A stretch of DNA of 64,000 nucleotides from Platerodrilus igneus (GCA_036346225.1 JARFIW010001480.1:8277001-8341000), one strand, 5' to 3'; positions 21,240-33,188 are shown, numbered from the stretch's first letter. Program-made: numbers and translations. The notes: a model not told the origin generated them from the letters alone.

Positions 21240-22160
21240 CCTTTAAAACCGTTACGTCTCGTAACTGTAAATACATTTTGACGCCAATTTGATAACTGAT
21301 GACTGTATCAGCAGCTATCTTCTCTGGTGCATCCACCGCGTTGTTAGAAATAACAGTCAACACTCTTTTCTTGGTCTTGGTAGGCAACCGGTTGATAACA
21401 ACTAACAAGGACCTGGACGTTGGTTTCTTGGAAAACTACTTCTAGCATATTTCGGACTATCCTCCAATTTAAGCGATCCAGTCCACAGCCTAGCTTAGGC
21501 ACTGCTAGTTTCGTTACTCAATTTTCCATCATTTGAGCCTTAAGATTCAGCAAAGCCTTTCATAGATGTCCTAACTAGGTCTCTGCCATGAAGAATTTTT
21601 GGTGACCAGATAGTAAACATAACGCTTTTTATCCTGAAAAACCAAAGCTTTTCCTACAGTTGGCTGCTGTTTTACTAATTCATCCACACATCCAAACTTT
21701 TTCTTAAAAACAACAGCTATTCTCCTTGACATTTCCAGATCTTGAGCTACGCAATGTACAAGGGAATACTCTTCTGGTGCTCTAAACAGATCTTACTGTT
21801 TTTCAACAACAACGCCAAATCTCGCCTTAGCGGAACCACCATACACCGCCATTAAACTCTCAAAATCTACATTTGGCTCATGATTAATAACTTGTCGAAC
21901 ACCATTCTCATTATTCGAGTCTTCCTGGTTGTTGCCAGCGAAGGATGTTAAACGATCAAAGTGTACCACTTTTGGTTTACCACGGGGAGATCTTCTGATC
22001 CGGTACACTACATCATTAATCCTTTTCATCACTTCGTACGGGCCTTCCCATTATCTTTGTAATTTTGGCGACAATCCACGTTTTCTATGTGGATTATACA
22101 ACCACACCAAATCTCCAGGTTGATAACCACCTTCTTGTGCTCTCGTGTCATATTGTGATT
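21240..22160 (-). pseudogene. Integrase tail, macrodomain and CCCH finger (degenerate)
   Basis: On the minus strand the integrase C-terminal region (VVYRIRRSPRGKPKVVHFD, near 21960) leads into VEKQ, a stop (a CAA codon in the other copy is TAA here) and DLFRAPEEYSL. The macrodomain follows: RRIAVVFKKKFGC, YVYYLVTKNSSW, a stop, and KLGCGLDRLNW. The lysine and aspartate corresponding to the TARG1 catalytic pair are both still encoded. The CCCH finger follows with all four metal ligands but two stops. The same module in both copies shows the fusion is older than either insertion. Confidence 0.8.
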
Positions 22161-23111
22161 TCATTCGATCGCTTGCTGCCTGGATATTTTTCGGACTTTT
22201 TCGTGAATGCTATTTGATCTTTCATGAAGCTTACTAACGTAATCTTCACCTGCGATCTCTCCTCCAGGTTTAAATCCAAAGTAAAGATCACATAGTAGCC
22301 GCAATTCACGTCCTAACATCACGCAAGCGGGCGAGTATCCTGCGCTGTCATGTACCGAAGATCGGTACGCCAGTAGAAACAAATGTAAATATTGATCCCA
22401 GTCTCGTTGATGTTCAGAGACAACTTTGATCAGGTACTTTCCTAACGTCCTGTTCATTCTTTCAACCATCCCATCCGACTGGGGATGAAGTGGCGTGGTT
22501 CTAGTCTTCCTAATTCGGAGATGCTTGCAGACGTTTTGAAACAACACTGATTCGAAGTTCCGACCTTGATTGGAGAGTAATTCCAACGGAACTGCAAAGC
22601 GACAAAACAACTCCTTCACTAGTACATCTGCAACCGTCTCGGCTTCTTGGTTAGGTATAGCATATGCCTACGGCCATTTGGTAAAATAATCCATTGCAAC
22701 CAAGATGTATTTATTTCCCTTCTCTGATTCAGAAAACGGACTAGCTATATCAATGGCTACCCTCTCAAAAGCATTCCCCACGTTATACTGTCACATTGGG
22801 GCTTTCCGTTTTGTGACCGGGCCATTTGCAAAGGCACACAATTCACATTTCCGGCACCACTCCTTCACCCAATAGGATCTTTCTCTCACTCTTTCGAGAG
22901 TTCTTTTCACGCCAAAGTGCCCTCCGGAAATATCATCGTGCAAGTGCTGCAACACATCCCGCACTCTGCTTCTCGGCACTATCACTCGAAGTCTCTCAGT
23001 GCCATCTTCACATTCCAGGCGTCGTTTCAAGATTCTATTTTCAATCACCAAGAAGTCCCATTGTGCCCAGTATGCCTTCAGGCTCCTACTTGAAATACTA
23101 ATTTCTCCCAA
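22161..23111 (-). pseudogene. Integrase zinc-binding and core region
   Basis: 22791-23111 holds the HHCC-type segment (LQHLHDDISGGHFG and CRKCELC). 22161-22619 holds the end of the DDE core (LLSNQGRNFES, HPQSDGMVERMNRTLG). Compared with the full copy, Asp of LHSDQG is Asn here, so the core lacks one catalytic acid. Frame breaks separate the pieces. Confidence 0.8.
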
Positions 23112-24300
23112 ACTGGTCGTTGTCTTCTACTTTTCCACTCAATAATACGTCCCAATTCGGTGTCATTCTTCTGGTCTTCTCGTATTATTTCGGGTTGCCA
23201 AGTATCATCGGTTACCGTCATTCTATGGATGACACTTATTTTCTCTTTCATCTTGGAGCAATGATTACAGTCTACCGGACAAGATATTCTTGATAGAACG
23301 TCTGTAATCCGATGGCTAGTTCCCACACGATATTCTGTGTCAAAGTGATATTCCTGTAGCCGCTCTATCCACCTTGCAACTTGCCCTTCAGGATTTCGAA
23401 ACTTCAGTAACCATTTTAGTGCAGCATGGTCTGTTCTCAACAGGAATATACGGCCGTATAAGTACTTATAAAAAAACTCTACGGATTTGACGATGGCCAA
23501 CAGCTCCCTTCTTGCCACGCAATAGTTCCTTTCTGTCCGCGACAAGACCTTGCTGAAATACCGAATAATTTTTTCTTGTCCGTCCTGCACTTGACAAAGA
23601 ACGCTTCCTATAGCTGTGTTACTGGCATCGGTATCCAACACAAATTTCCCCTCTATCAGTGGATAACTCAAAATTGATGCTGTAACTAGTAGCCGTTTCA
23701 GTTGTTCAAATGCACTGTGGCAGTCGTCATTCCAATCATATTCTTGTCCATTTGCAGAGGCACACAATTCACATTTCCGGCATCACTCCTTCACATCTTC
23801 TTTGCAGTTCACCCAATAGGATCTTTCTCTCACTCTTTCGAGAGTTCTTTTCACGCCAAAGTGCCCTCCGGAAATATCATCGTGCAAGTGCTGCAACACA
23901 TCCGGCACTCTGCTTCTCGGCACTATCACTTGAAGTCTCTCAGTGCCATCTTCACATTCCAGGCGTCGTTTCAAGATTCTATTTTCAATCATCAAGGAGT
24001 CTCACTGTGCCCAGTATGCCTTCAGGCTTCTACTTAAAATACTAATTTCTTCCCAAGCTGGTCATTGTCCTCTATTTTTCCACTCAATAATACGTCCCGA
24101 TTCGGCGTCATTCTCCTGGTCTTCTCGTATTCTTTCGGGTTGCCAAGTATCATCGGTTACCGTCATTCTATGGATGATACTTATTTTCTCTTCCATCTTG
24201 GAGCAATGCTTGCGGTCTACCGGACAAGGTCTCCTTGACAGAGCGTCTGTATTCCAATGGCTAGTTCCTACACGATGTTCTGTGCCAAAGTCATATTGTT
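22822..24300 (-). repeat. Internal tandem duplication of RNase H tail + integrase finger
   Basis: The stretch at about 22822-23345 recurs at about 23743-24300 (shared phrases on + strand such as AATTCACATTTCCGGCA and GATCTTTCTCTCACTC). The second lacks nothing, while the first has lost about 20 bp coding for LNCKEDV. In element order this means RNase H tail-finger-RNase H-finger. Single template switching during reverse transcription would explain it. Confidence 0.8.
23078..23767 (-). pseudogene. RNase H domain and linker to integrase
   Basis: 229 open codons with FVLDTDASNTAIGSVL, RRELLAIVKSVEFF and RTDHAALKWL, the RNase H blocks of gypsy polymerases. They are followed by the acidic linker before the integrase. 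Its first residues (CASANG) come from an integrase zinc finger and join abruptly to QEYDWNDD, marking an internal rearrangement junction at about 23745. Confidence 0.85.
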
Positions 24301-24321
24301 GCTGCTCAACCGGTTGTTTCT

Positions 24322-25515
24322 TTATTGAGTACAGTGTCTCTGTATATGACCAATCTCACCGCAGTTCCAGCATCGCAGACCCCATCTCTGCGGTCGTTGT
24401 CTTTCCAGCCTTTTTGCCTTTTGTTTTTCAAACACACGGTTGATTATTTCATCTATGCTGTTCTGCGCTTGACCAGGTTCCTCTAAGCCAGACCAAACTT
24501 TGTGACTCATTCTGTGTGATGTCTGCTTAGCTGCTTCAAATTCAAGCGCATTAGCCAGTGCGTCGTCTAACATTTTTGGCCATGCTAATCTTAGCGGTTG
24601 CTGTTGTTCGAGAAAGCTATCTGGTGCCGTTGGGTATGCCAATCTAGCTAATTTGGCGATGTCAGCTTCGAATTCTTGCAGGCTTTCACTTGTCTTTTGC
24701 GAGCGGTTCTTAACTTGTGCGTGGTAAACCTGTTGAAGGTGAGCATCTCCATATCTCATCTCAAGCTTCGATGTTAAGAGGCCGTAATCATTCTGCTGGT
24801 GATTGGGAATTGTTTGCAAGATGTTAAGAGCTTCCCCCCGTAGGGCCACTATTAAGGAGATAGCCTTCTCTTTGTTGCACCAACCGTTAGCTATTGCCGC
24901 AGCTTCAAATTGTTTCAAATATGTAAGCCAAGGTGTTTTACCATCGAATGTAGGTGGTTTCACTTTAAATTTTGACGATGATGACTCGCTTCCTTCCATG
25001 CTTCTTATTTCTGGAATGTTCTGGTTTACAGCTTGGTTTGCTAATCCAAGTGACCCCGTTGTTAGTGAAATCATTTGTTCTTGCAACCTCATCACATCTT
25101 CTTCCATTTTTACCCAAATACTGTCCAACTTTTGCTCAACCATCTTTACTTGTTCAGTGACATCTTCTGTCAATGCGATGGAGCTTTCTATTAATCTTTG
25201 TTCTAACGTGGTCGTCTTTTTATTCAACTCTTCCAATTTCATCGCGTTTTCACTAAACCGTTCTTTTATTTTCTTAGCATTTTTACTTAACCTTTCGGTA
25301 AGGTTTGATTCCAGTTCAACTGACCTCACTAAGTTTTCACTCAGTGTCACTTCTAGTTTAGCCGACTTCTCTTCCATTTTTTCAGCATTGTCACTTAATC
25401 TTTCCATTTTCTCAGCATTTTCAGTAAACTTTCCTTCCATACCGGATTTAAAATCCTTAAGAAAATTCATTAAAGTTTCTGCCTCCATCTTACTTTGGTT
25501 TCTTGTAACAGGCAT
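24322..25515 (-). pseudogene. Gag, macrodomain gypsy family (rearranged copy)
   Basis: About 397 residues from the ATG at 25515 (MPVTRNQSK). A long N-terminal coiled coil with repeating SENAEKME-like heptads (residues about 20-130) is followed by the capsid-like region (PPTFDGKTPWLTYLKQFEAA) and one CCHC knuckle (CWNCGEIGHIQRHC). Compared with the full copy it lacks the FVDGVKDGEI segment after SFLEQ. Downstream it joins RNase H sequence directly, so protease and RT are deleted. Confidence 0.85.
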
Positions 25516-25594
25516 ATACAAACTACTTAAATATCTTTAGACTTGTGTGTTTTACTTTTAAATTAATCACTATATATCCCGCACCTGACACCAG

Positions 25595-26125
25595 TGAATC
25601 GGGCTACTGCTACCGCGTTTCTCTCATTTAAAACAAGTATAACCAGGATCTTTATTGCTCACTGTTCACAAGTGTAATTAACAGTATATGCCTTATTTAT
25701 AGATGTTTTCAGCCAATTAACAATGAAACACTATCACACTAATGAATTTACAAGCACTAATATTTTCTTAAACTAACTTCTTTACCATAGGTCCATTAAT
25801 AACACTAACACAACTATTATTTATTACACTTCTATCTATTTATGTATACTACAAGCTGCATGTACATTAGACACATCATATAACATTTATGTATACTCTT
25901 GGACTTCCAAAAGCTCAACTACTTTTACTTTACAATGGTATAATTTATGTTAGACATTCTACTATAGACTAACTCTTGCATTTATTAGCGGTCTTATATA
26001 TACTCTGAATTAAAAAGGATGACTCGTCCTCCATTAATTGCTTGAAGAATTCTCGAACCCTGGAGAATATGCAGAGCCTACGGCGCTTGTGTGTTTGACG
26101 GGTTGCCTAATAGTAGCTCGCAACA
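25595..26125 (-). repeat. LTR (5' LTR in element sense), macrodomain gypsy family
   Basis: 531 bp; + strand begins TGAATCGGGCTACTG and ends CTCGCAACA, followed by the ATAT duplication (26126-26129). Next to it in element sense is TGGTGTCAGGTGCGGG, the likely primer-binding region, as in the full copy. Confidence 0.9.
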
Positions 26126-26129
26126 ATAT

Positions 26130-27500
26130 TCTAATTGCATGGGGTTTTTTGATTATTTCTTCGTCTTCGGTTTGCGTTGTCTTAATTTGTAGCTCTGGTA
26201 AATTTTTGCGAGTTTCTTGGTTGCTACAGGATCTTGATAAACTCTGATTATTTCGTTTTTTAGTTTCAAATAACAATCTTTCTTGAGGATGATTAATTTG
26301 CTTCCTGTCAATGCTAAGTTGTTTTCGTCTTGATTGCAGTGGACGGTTGCTATTACTTCTGTTGGGAAAATGGCAATCCATTTGTTTTCAGTAACTTTTT
26401 AAATCTTCATGTTGGTAATTTGTACGGGTTTGGCTTCACAGTTTTCATAATGATTTGAAAATTTTAGTAATTGTACTTCGCAAGGGCTGTCTTGGATGGT
26501 TGTTGTTGTCAATGAATGACATAAATATTGGTTCGGTGTAACTTCGTTACATTTTTCGTTTGTATAACCATATCTTAGTTCATTTAAAGATGGGAATTTG
26601 GTTTTGGGAATGATAACATGATATGTGCTAGTAATTTTCATTGGAAAAAGGAAATAAATGATAATAAATATAATTGTTACTCTCTACTATTGGGATTTCT
26701 ATTAAAAATATTACTTCTTCGTTCTTTATATAGCCTTTAACTATAGCTATTTTTTCAAATATAAGAATGTTTGAGTCTATGACATCAAAAGGTAATTTAC
26801 TGTTGGTTATAAATGATCTAATTCTTAATAATTCCTTCAATAAATCAGTTGGTTCTATGATACTAGAGTGTAGGGTATTTAATTTTGCAAATATTACTGC
26901 GTTTTCTAAAGTGGCTAAGATTTGTTAAATTAAAGTAAGCGTTGACATTATTTGAGTGCATATCGTATTGAATCTAATTAAATCTTGCATGCCTAACATG
27001 GTAGTTTGCATATTGGTTTCAAGGGTTTGTATTCGATTGACTATACTATCTTGGTTTCTTATTAGCTTTCTTAATGTTTCATTGAATTTATAATTATTGA
27101 TTGAGTGAGTGATATTTGCTTGCTAATTATGGTTTTTATATCGTTTTGATTTTCGATTAATTGCTGTATTGCATTGTCATAACGTTCTGCGTCCTGTTTA
27201 TTTAAATTGCCTGTGATTGCTTTTATTATGTTGCCTAATCCGTTAATTAATCCTCTTTTGCGTCTTGCTATTTATTCTGTGGGTACTAGTCTGCTAAATT
27301 TATCTTCTATGTTTCTTATAATGCTTTCTATTATGCTATTATATTTCATCATTTCTATGGCGTATTCTTTTCCGAATTTTGCCGTGTTCATGGATTGTTT
27401 TAATCGGTAAAAATTGTTTTTGATTGTTTGAAATTCTTGTTTTAGTTTCGTGATAACGCATAATTTTATCCAGTTTTGTGGTAGATCAAAATTATCTTAA
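26130..27500 (-). pseudogene. Errantivirus-like env, main ectodomain (copy 1)
   Basis: On the minus strand from about 27500: a heptad-rich helix, then a basic cleavage motif ARRKR followed at once by a glycine-containing hydrophobic stretch (GLINGLGNII), then a second helical region, IPIVE, and a cysteine-bearing region (KCNEVTPNQYLC). This layout (furin-type site, fusion peptide, coiled coil, late anchor) is that of baculovirus-F-like envelope proteins of errantiviruses. The N-terminal surface part is missing. Several stops and frameshifts are present. The membrane anchor is at 20430-20693. Confidence 0.7.
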
Positions 27501-27615
27501 ATCATATTCATAAGTGCTGTGAATTATACTATAAGTTTGTAGTTTCAAAGGAAATGCACATCATAAAATATCAAAACTACTAAATATTTTTTTTAATGTA
27601 ATAATTTTGTTATAG

Positions 27616-28002
27616 ACTACCACCTCCAGACTCGCCACCAGACCAACAACCAGTGCAGCAAGAACCGCCGACAGGTTGTTGTACCCGCTTTCTAAAATGC
27701 TGTCGCAAAAAACCAAACAAAACAAATCAACCTGATGAATCTAAGGGTAGCAAAAGTACCTCGTGTTTTTGCATGAAGAAGAAAGATGACAAAGTTTTGA
27801 GTAAAGGCAGTAGTGATTTGAGTTTGATCGAAAACCCAGCAAATGAAGCATCGAAAGCATGGTGGAATAAATTAAAATGTTGCAGTAGGAATAAGGTTGG
27901 CGACACTACATCAGGATGCTTTTCAAATACTCATAGGAAGAATAGTTGGATACCAAAAATAACAGAAGATACATTGGAGTCACAAGCTCCAGAAGAACAA
28001 AG
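27616..28002 (+). CDS. stum: stum exon: Cys/Lys-rich cytoplasmic region
   Basis: The exon follows the acceptor TTTTGTTATAG and ends at AAAG/GTATTG. It encodes about 129 residues: Pro-rich start (PPPDSPPDQQP), then TGCCTRFLKCCRKKPNK, FCMKKKDD and WWNKLKCCSRNK. Such cysteine/basic clusters precede the SPEC3 domain in Stum-type proteins. It ends in phase 2 (AG), which the A opening the exon at 38999 completes to Arg. Earlier exons and the start codon were not found. Stum is a neuronal multi-pass membrane protein needed for mechanical sensing in Drosophila proprioceptive neurons. Gene identity rests mainly on the downstream SPEC3 exons. Confidence 0.75.
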
Positions 28003-30000
28003 GTATTGTATTATTGAATTGGTTACAATTTCCAAATTTAAATACTCATTCATCCTGTTACAATTATGTTTGTGATGAGAATATTTGTGATGTACATAAA
28101 GCACGTGAGTGGTACCAAACAATTAAAATCACAGTTACCAGGTGTTCGTGAATGTGACTGAAAATTAACTTAAAGCGACCTTAACAATAAGAAATGATTA
28201 ATCAAATTTTCTAATTAATTAGTCTGAGTAATTATAAACAATGCACAAGGTTCTTAAAAAAACTGTGAATTTAACAATATTTTCATGGCATTGCTTCAGT
28301 TGTCGTCGGATCTCTAACTTATTGTCACCGTTGATAGTGACATGAAGCAACAGCAGACAGCTATTAGAGACCTACAGATGACCGATGTCATTCAGTCAAA
28401 ACATCCTTATACGCCCAATTTCATTCAGAACTCATTAGCAGTAACACAAAGTGACACTTGGAAAAACAATGTATCAAATAATATTCGTGTTTCCCATTTT
28501 TTCATCAATTGGAAATCTTTCAGTGAAATCACATCAATCAGTTTCAGGGCTTTTCCGAGCGTCTGTTTCTGCTTCCGATTAGAATAAAACTACTGCTTTA
28601 GGTTTTTAATTTTAACACCCTAAAGAGAATTTCGGCCATAAACTTAAAAACCATAAAAGTATAATTTTATCTCGGTGAAATATATATTTGGACGTAACTC
28701 AGATCCATAAATTATTTCAAAACCGCTAAAAGTGAAAACAAATTTCAATATTACGTATTATAAGTCGAATACAAAGATGTAAGCTTGAGTAGTTAACCGC
28801 GTTAGTGGGTAAATAGATTAATTATAACAGTAAATTTTCATAGCGTGATCATGTTATTTTAAGAAATCTTTTAGAATAGTCAAAGAAGTACACATCAGTG
28901 AAATTATTAATATGCATGTTCCATATAATAATTATCCCAAACTTAGGAGAGCTTTTCACAATTTAAAGTAGAATTAAGAAAAATTAACGTTACAGGGACA
29001 CACGTGTAATTATAATACAAAATAACTTCTAGACAAGAAAATATCATTACAGTGTAATACATACGCTTATTTAGTGAAATTTACACATCAGGTTACACAT
29101 AATCTCGATAGAAATATAAAATAAATACAATGTAAAATGTTGAGTAGTATAATGAGATTAATCACGCATAGGGCATCACGTACCTTTCATGTGATTTAAT
29201 CTCAAGCGACATAAGCAGACTATATCATGACATAATCGATTATAGAGGATTGATGTTGCTGCCCATTCTTAAATTACCTGCAAACCGTGAGTAGAAAAAG
29301 CTTTTATTTTGATAATTTAGAATTATATACACGTGAATTTTAAAGCTAAGGTGTAAATGGTTCGTATTTCTGTAGATGGAAACTAACACATTATAAAAGT
29401 AATTATTTTATTGAACTGAATTAACGACGGAACTAGTGTATATTCATTTTAAAAGTAAGCTCTATTAGTGAAATTATTGTTGGTAAAAGAGTAAAAATTT
29501 AATACATTCAATGGACATGGGAATGGTTAATGAAAAAGTTTTTATCGCGCTGTTTTTAGATGTATTGTTATAACAAGCATTTCCAGAAATGGGGTTTAAT
29601 ATGTTGTATAGATCAATCTTGAAACCTAGAACAATGGCACGAAAGAATGCTTTTCTTAAGATTTTTGTTAGTAACACCTGGTTAGTTTAATGTTACAATA
29701 GGTTTGTATTTCTTTAAGGTTAATATACGTGTATTTATAATTCTACAATTTATTGTTAATAGAGTTTAGGAAGTTATTTATAATATAAAAAAAGGTAAAT
29801 TTGTAAAAAAATATCCAGCTACCACAATGATAAAATTGAATTTGGGAAAATTTTAAAATACTCATCTTTAAATTTGGTTTTCAACATCCGAGTTACTTGT
29901 TCTTACTTAATTTACTTAGTTGTGATTTAGTACCGTAAAGTTGTTCTTTGCAAGATGCCGAAAAGCATATAAAAAAGAATTCCTATACCTTCTACCAATA
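28003..30000 (+). other. stum intron, first part; no other gene seen
   Basis: AT-rich intronic DNA. Open frames at 28342-28587 (+) and 29474-29677 (-) lack recognisable motifs. The intron as a whole runs 28003-38998 (10,996 bp) and is mostly transposons from 30 kb on. Confidence 0.5.
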
Positions 30001-30019
30001 CTCTTACCGTATTCATGTG

Positions 30020-30453
30020 CCGTTTTGGCAATCGATTAACGAGAAGTATAGTGCTTGTGCCCGTCGTGGCACATATTTTAAGCGTCTTTTGATCTAGCTG
30101 CAAGCTGAAAAACCATACTAGTGACCGACGCGGTGTAGTTCTCTGATCCTGCAGGCCCTACATGTGATTTTCCAATGCCCCACCCCGAAGGTACTACATT
30201 GGCCAGGAAGCGAGTTTTTTTACCTGGATAATTTGGAATTTTGCTGAACCCTAGCTGTTCCAAGCAAGGCAGGGATCTTTAACGTGCGTGACAACACTCA
30301 CACACGGGGCCTCCACATTACCTCTCATCCGAGCGAAGGTGTATTTTTGTGAAAAATGCTCGCGTAACATTTTTCAAACGGACCGTGTCGAGATTCGAAC
30401 CCGGGACCTTGGGCGTAGTAGTCACACACATACCACTACGCCACGGAGCCGCC
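30020..30453 (-). mobile_element. tRNA-derived SINE
   Basis: On the minus strand the head reads TGGCGTAGTGG (box A) and, 37 nt later, GGTTCGAATCTCG (box B), the split RNA polymerase III promoter of a tRNA. The body then contains CACGTTAAAGATCCCTGCC, a conserved-core-like phrase seen in several invertebrate SINEs, and continues about 350 bp to an AT-rich end near 30000. The acceptor stem does not close as in a real tRNA, so it is not a tRNA gene. It abuts the truncated start of env copy 2. Confidence 0.7.
30380..30440 (-). promoter_or_regulatory. SINE internal Pol III promoter (A and B boxes)
   Basis: Box A TGGCGTAGTGG and box B GGTTCGAATC in the correct order and spacing on the minus strand. 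Confidence 0.65.
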
Positions 30454-30455
30454 TG

Positions 30456-31403
30456 GTAGAACGGACGACAACGAAATATTAGTAGAAGAAGAAAAACAAC
30501 CCCGGTATACTACCGATAAAATTGGGAAGTATGTCAAACACAGTAGACTATTGGACTTTTTCACAGAAATTTGATTTAACCGAATTAAAACAAGAATTTT
30601 ATAAAATTGGAGACAATTATGACAGATTGAAAGAATCAATGGACACAACCAAATTCGGGAAAAAGTATACAATAGAAATGCTTAATTACAAAAGTATAAC
30701 GGAAAATATCCTAAAAAATACAGACGACAAATTCAAACGATTAATACCAACAGACCAAGCCACAAGGCAGAAAAGAGAAATTATTAGCGGATTAGGTAAT
30801 ATTATAAAATCTATCACAGGTAATTTAGACAGCCAAGATGCTAAACGATACGACAATGCAATACGAGAATCGATTTACAACCAGCGTGATATAAAAACTA
30901 TTGTTAAAAAGTAAATTTCCCTAACTCAATCGACCATAATAAAATTTAACAATACACTACGAAAATTAATAAAGAACCAAGACAGTATAACAAATAGAAT
31001 ACTAACTCTTGAAAGCAACAAGCAAATCACAATGCTAGGAATGCTAGATTTAATAAGATTTAACAAAATATTTATTCAAATGATATCAACCCTCACTGTA
31101 ATTCAACAAATTTTAGCTACATTAGAAAATGCTGTAACATTTGCTAAATTAAACACTTTACATGCTAGTATAATAGAACCAATTGATTTATTAAATGAAT
31201 TATTACAAATCATATCACTTATAACTCATAATAAACTACCTTTTGAAGTAATAGAATCTAATATACTTGTATTTGAAAAAATGGCCATAGTAAAGGGTTA
31301 TGTAAAGAATCATAAAATTACGTTTTTAATAGAAATTCCCATTGTAGAGATTGATCTTGTAATTATTATCATTTATTTGCTTTCCCTATGAAAGTTAACA
31401 AAC
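30456..31403 (+). pseudogene. Errantivirus-like env, first part (copy 2)
   Basis: The 30522-30914 piece has a helical N-terminus (FDLTELKQEFYKIGDNYDRL), a basic cleavage motif RQKR and a hydrophobic glycine-containing start of the fusion subunit (EIISGLGNII). After a stop the frame continues in 31032-31391 with a long helical stretch and IPIVE. It is the same region as copy 1 but in the opposite orientation and without the surface domain. At 31404 the gene is cut by a BEL/Pao element and resumes at 36949. Confidence 0.7.
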
Positions 31404-31786
31404 TGTTTAATGCGCGGGAGGGTCTTATAATTTTATATATCGACTTACCTCCGGGTTGTTCTATTGTTCTAAGGTGTAGTTCCTTACTCTTCAACTAAGT
31501 GAACTGTATGCGATTTATAGTACGTGTTACTTTGCACTTTCACTGTGTTTTTAGGGGTTTATCGATAAATTCGGCGGCACTATTAACTAACTCACTTTAC
31601 CGAACGAACAACCGTTTCGCTCCGATATCGATGAGAGAGTGTTTGTCACTACCCTTTTTTCAATTTAATTTCCACATGCACAAAGAAGGTTTTAAGACAG
31701 GATATAACGGGACAAGGATGACAGCTTTACTATTTGATTTACAACTTAAAATTAACCACGCAAACGTGCGATAAAGAAACCGAACA
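31404..31786 (-). repeat. BEL/Pao LTR (3' in element sense)
   Basis: 383 bp, + strand TGTTTAATGCGCGGG ... ACCGAACA. It is preceded by CAAAC. Confidence 0.85.
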
Positions 31787-31909
31787 TCCCGCCACCAAAA
31801 TAAGTATGAACTAACTTATTTTATATTTAAAAATAACTAGATCTATTAACTAAGAAACCTAAACCGACAAACTTATATAAGTGCATATATGTATACATAC
31901 CATTAAATA

Positions 31910-32497
31910 TTAAGTAATTGGCAGTAAACATAGTTTCACTAGAGGACGTTTAACTAACCCTTGGATAGTCTTGACTATAGCTACCCGAACGATACCGTCC
32001 CTACCAGAATGTAAATGTCTTTCATGACAATCTAATATAATAATTTCGGTCAACCGTTGCGACCAAGGAAGCAAAATTGGAAATTTTGCATCATGCAATA
32101 ACTTTGAATTTCGCAGGCGACCGCCCACTCTCAACAAATCACCACTATCTAGAAACGGACTAAGGCTACGAAGTTGTTTAGTAACAAGTTTTCCAGTTTT
32201 AATGTTTACAATGTCTTGGGCAAAAACATTTGTTTGAACTCTTTTAATCAATAAATGTATAGCCTCTTGCTGCTGAGTCAGAGACAAACCATCAGAATAT
32301 TTTGAACGCAAATCTGCCAGGCATTGAACATTACGAATAAAATGACAAATACATGTAATAATCCTACAAATTTTCTGCAGTTTTGAAAATTTATCCAACA
32401 ACAAATCAAAGAAATTCTCGGACATAACGACAGAGTACGATATTCGACGTCCATCTGAAATGAGTCGATACGTTTTGGCAGCGACGTTACTGGCCAT
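31910..32497 (-). pseudogene. BEL/Pao integrase N-terminal region
   Basis: 195 codons with QQEAIHLLIKRVQTNVF, LSPFLDSGDLLRVGGRLRN, FPILLPWSQRLTEIIILDCH and the HLHSGRDG phrase. These are the regular opening of Pao/BEL integrases (an HHCC zinc region that follows the RNase H). The frame ends before the DDE core. Confidence 0.75.
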
Positions 32498-32517
32498 TCT
32501 TCGCTACGACGCACTAA

Positions 32518-33188
32518 CTAGGAATGCCCTATCCGCCATAAGGGATGATGAACCAACTCTGAAGCCAAAAGTCCACGTGAGGCACAATCCGCAGGGTTAT
32601 CCTGGGACAACATGAAACCATGAAGATGGAGGAATACGTTCTTGAATATGCGAAATGCGATTGCTAACAAATATCTTCCACTTATGCGAGGAAGACCGAA
32701 TCCAAGACAAAACAACAGTAGAATCTAACCACGCGAAAATATTACTAAATGATAAACTATATGTATAAGTATTTTTGACGAAATCTACTAAATCTGCCAA
32801 GAGTATGGCAGCACACAATTCGAGACAGGGCAATGAAACGCGATTAGTAGGAGCAACCTTCGATTTTGCGCATACTAATGACATGGTAATACTACCTTCT
32901 AAATCGAACGAACGAAAATAGATGACAGCTGCATACCCGGCTTCAGAAGCATCACAGGATCCTTGCAACTCCATCTTTTTAAAATTATTACATACGATGC
33001 GACGCGAAATCTCAATATTCGAAACCGCTAGCAATTCACCCAAAAAATGTTTCCACTTTTGTACGATTTCCAATGGCGGTTCTTGGTCCCGCAACCGAGG
33101 CCTAAAAACCAAAGATCTTGAACTAAACGTTCAGCAAAAAGTACTAAAAGCGCTATCAAATCGAGAGGATCTAAAATTTTTGCGATAG
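32518..33188 (-). pseudogene. BEL/Pao RNase H region
   Basis: The 32597-33112 piece contains ELQGSCDASEAGYAAVIYF, the first RNase H acid block, and later LPCLELCAAILLADL and FAWLDSTVVLSWI, all hallmark Pao-family RNase H segments. Downstream frames carry DNPADCASRGL, where the family places its last acid. Frameshifts split it. Confidence 0.8.

Larger units (their letters stand above)
20698..26125 (-). mobile_element. Ty3/gypsy element with macrodomain, rearranged copy
   Basis: Two LTRs (20698-21229 and 25595-26125) are flanked by ATAT on both sides (20694-20697 and 26126-26129). On the minus strand the interior reads gag, then a jump to RNase H/integrase segments, and then the macrodomain and CCCH end. 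It is the same family as 52508-59037. Protease and most of the RT are missing, and a roughly 530-bp stretch is present twice. It is inserted in the env gene of an errantivirus-like element. Multiple stops show it is older than the other copy. Confidence 0.9.

Noticed and set aside
24803..25540. 245-codon + frame opposite gag
   Set aside because: It is the antisense of the coiled-coil gag region (Ser/Phe/Leu-rich complement of Glu/Lys heptads), recurring as a shadow in the other copy at 53081-53380.
30370..30445. tRNA gene on the minus strand
   Set aside because: A and B boxes are present but the flanks do not form an acceptor stem and a SINE body follows directly.
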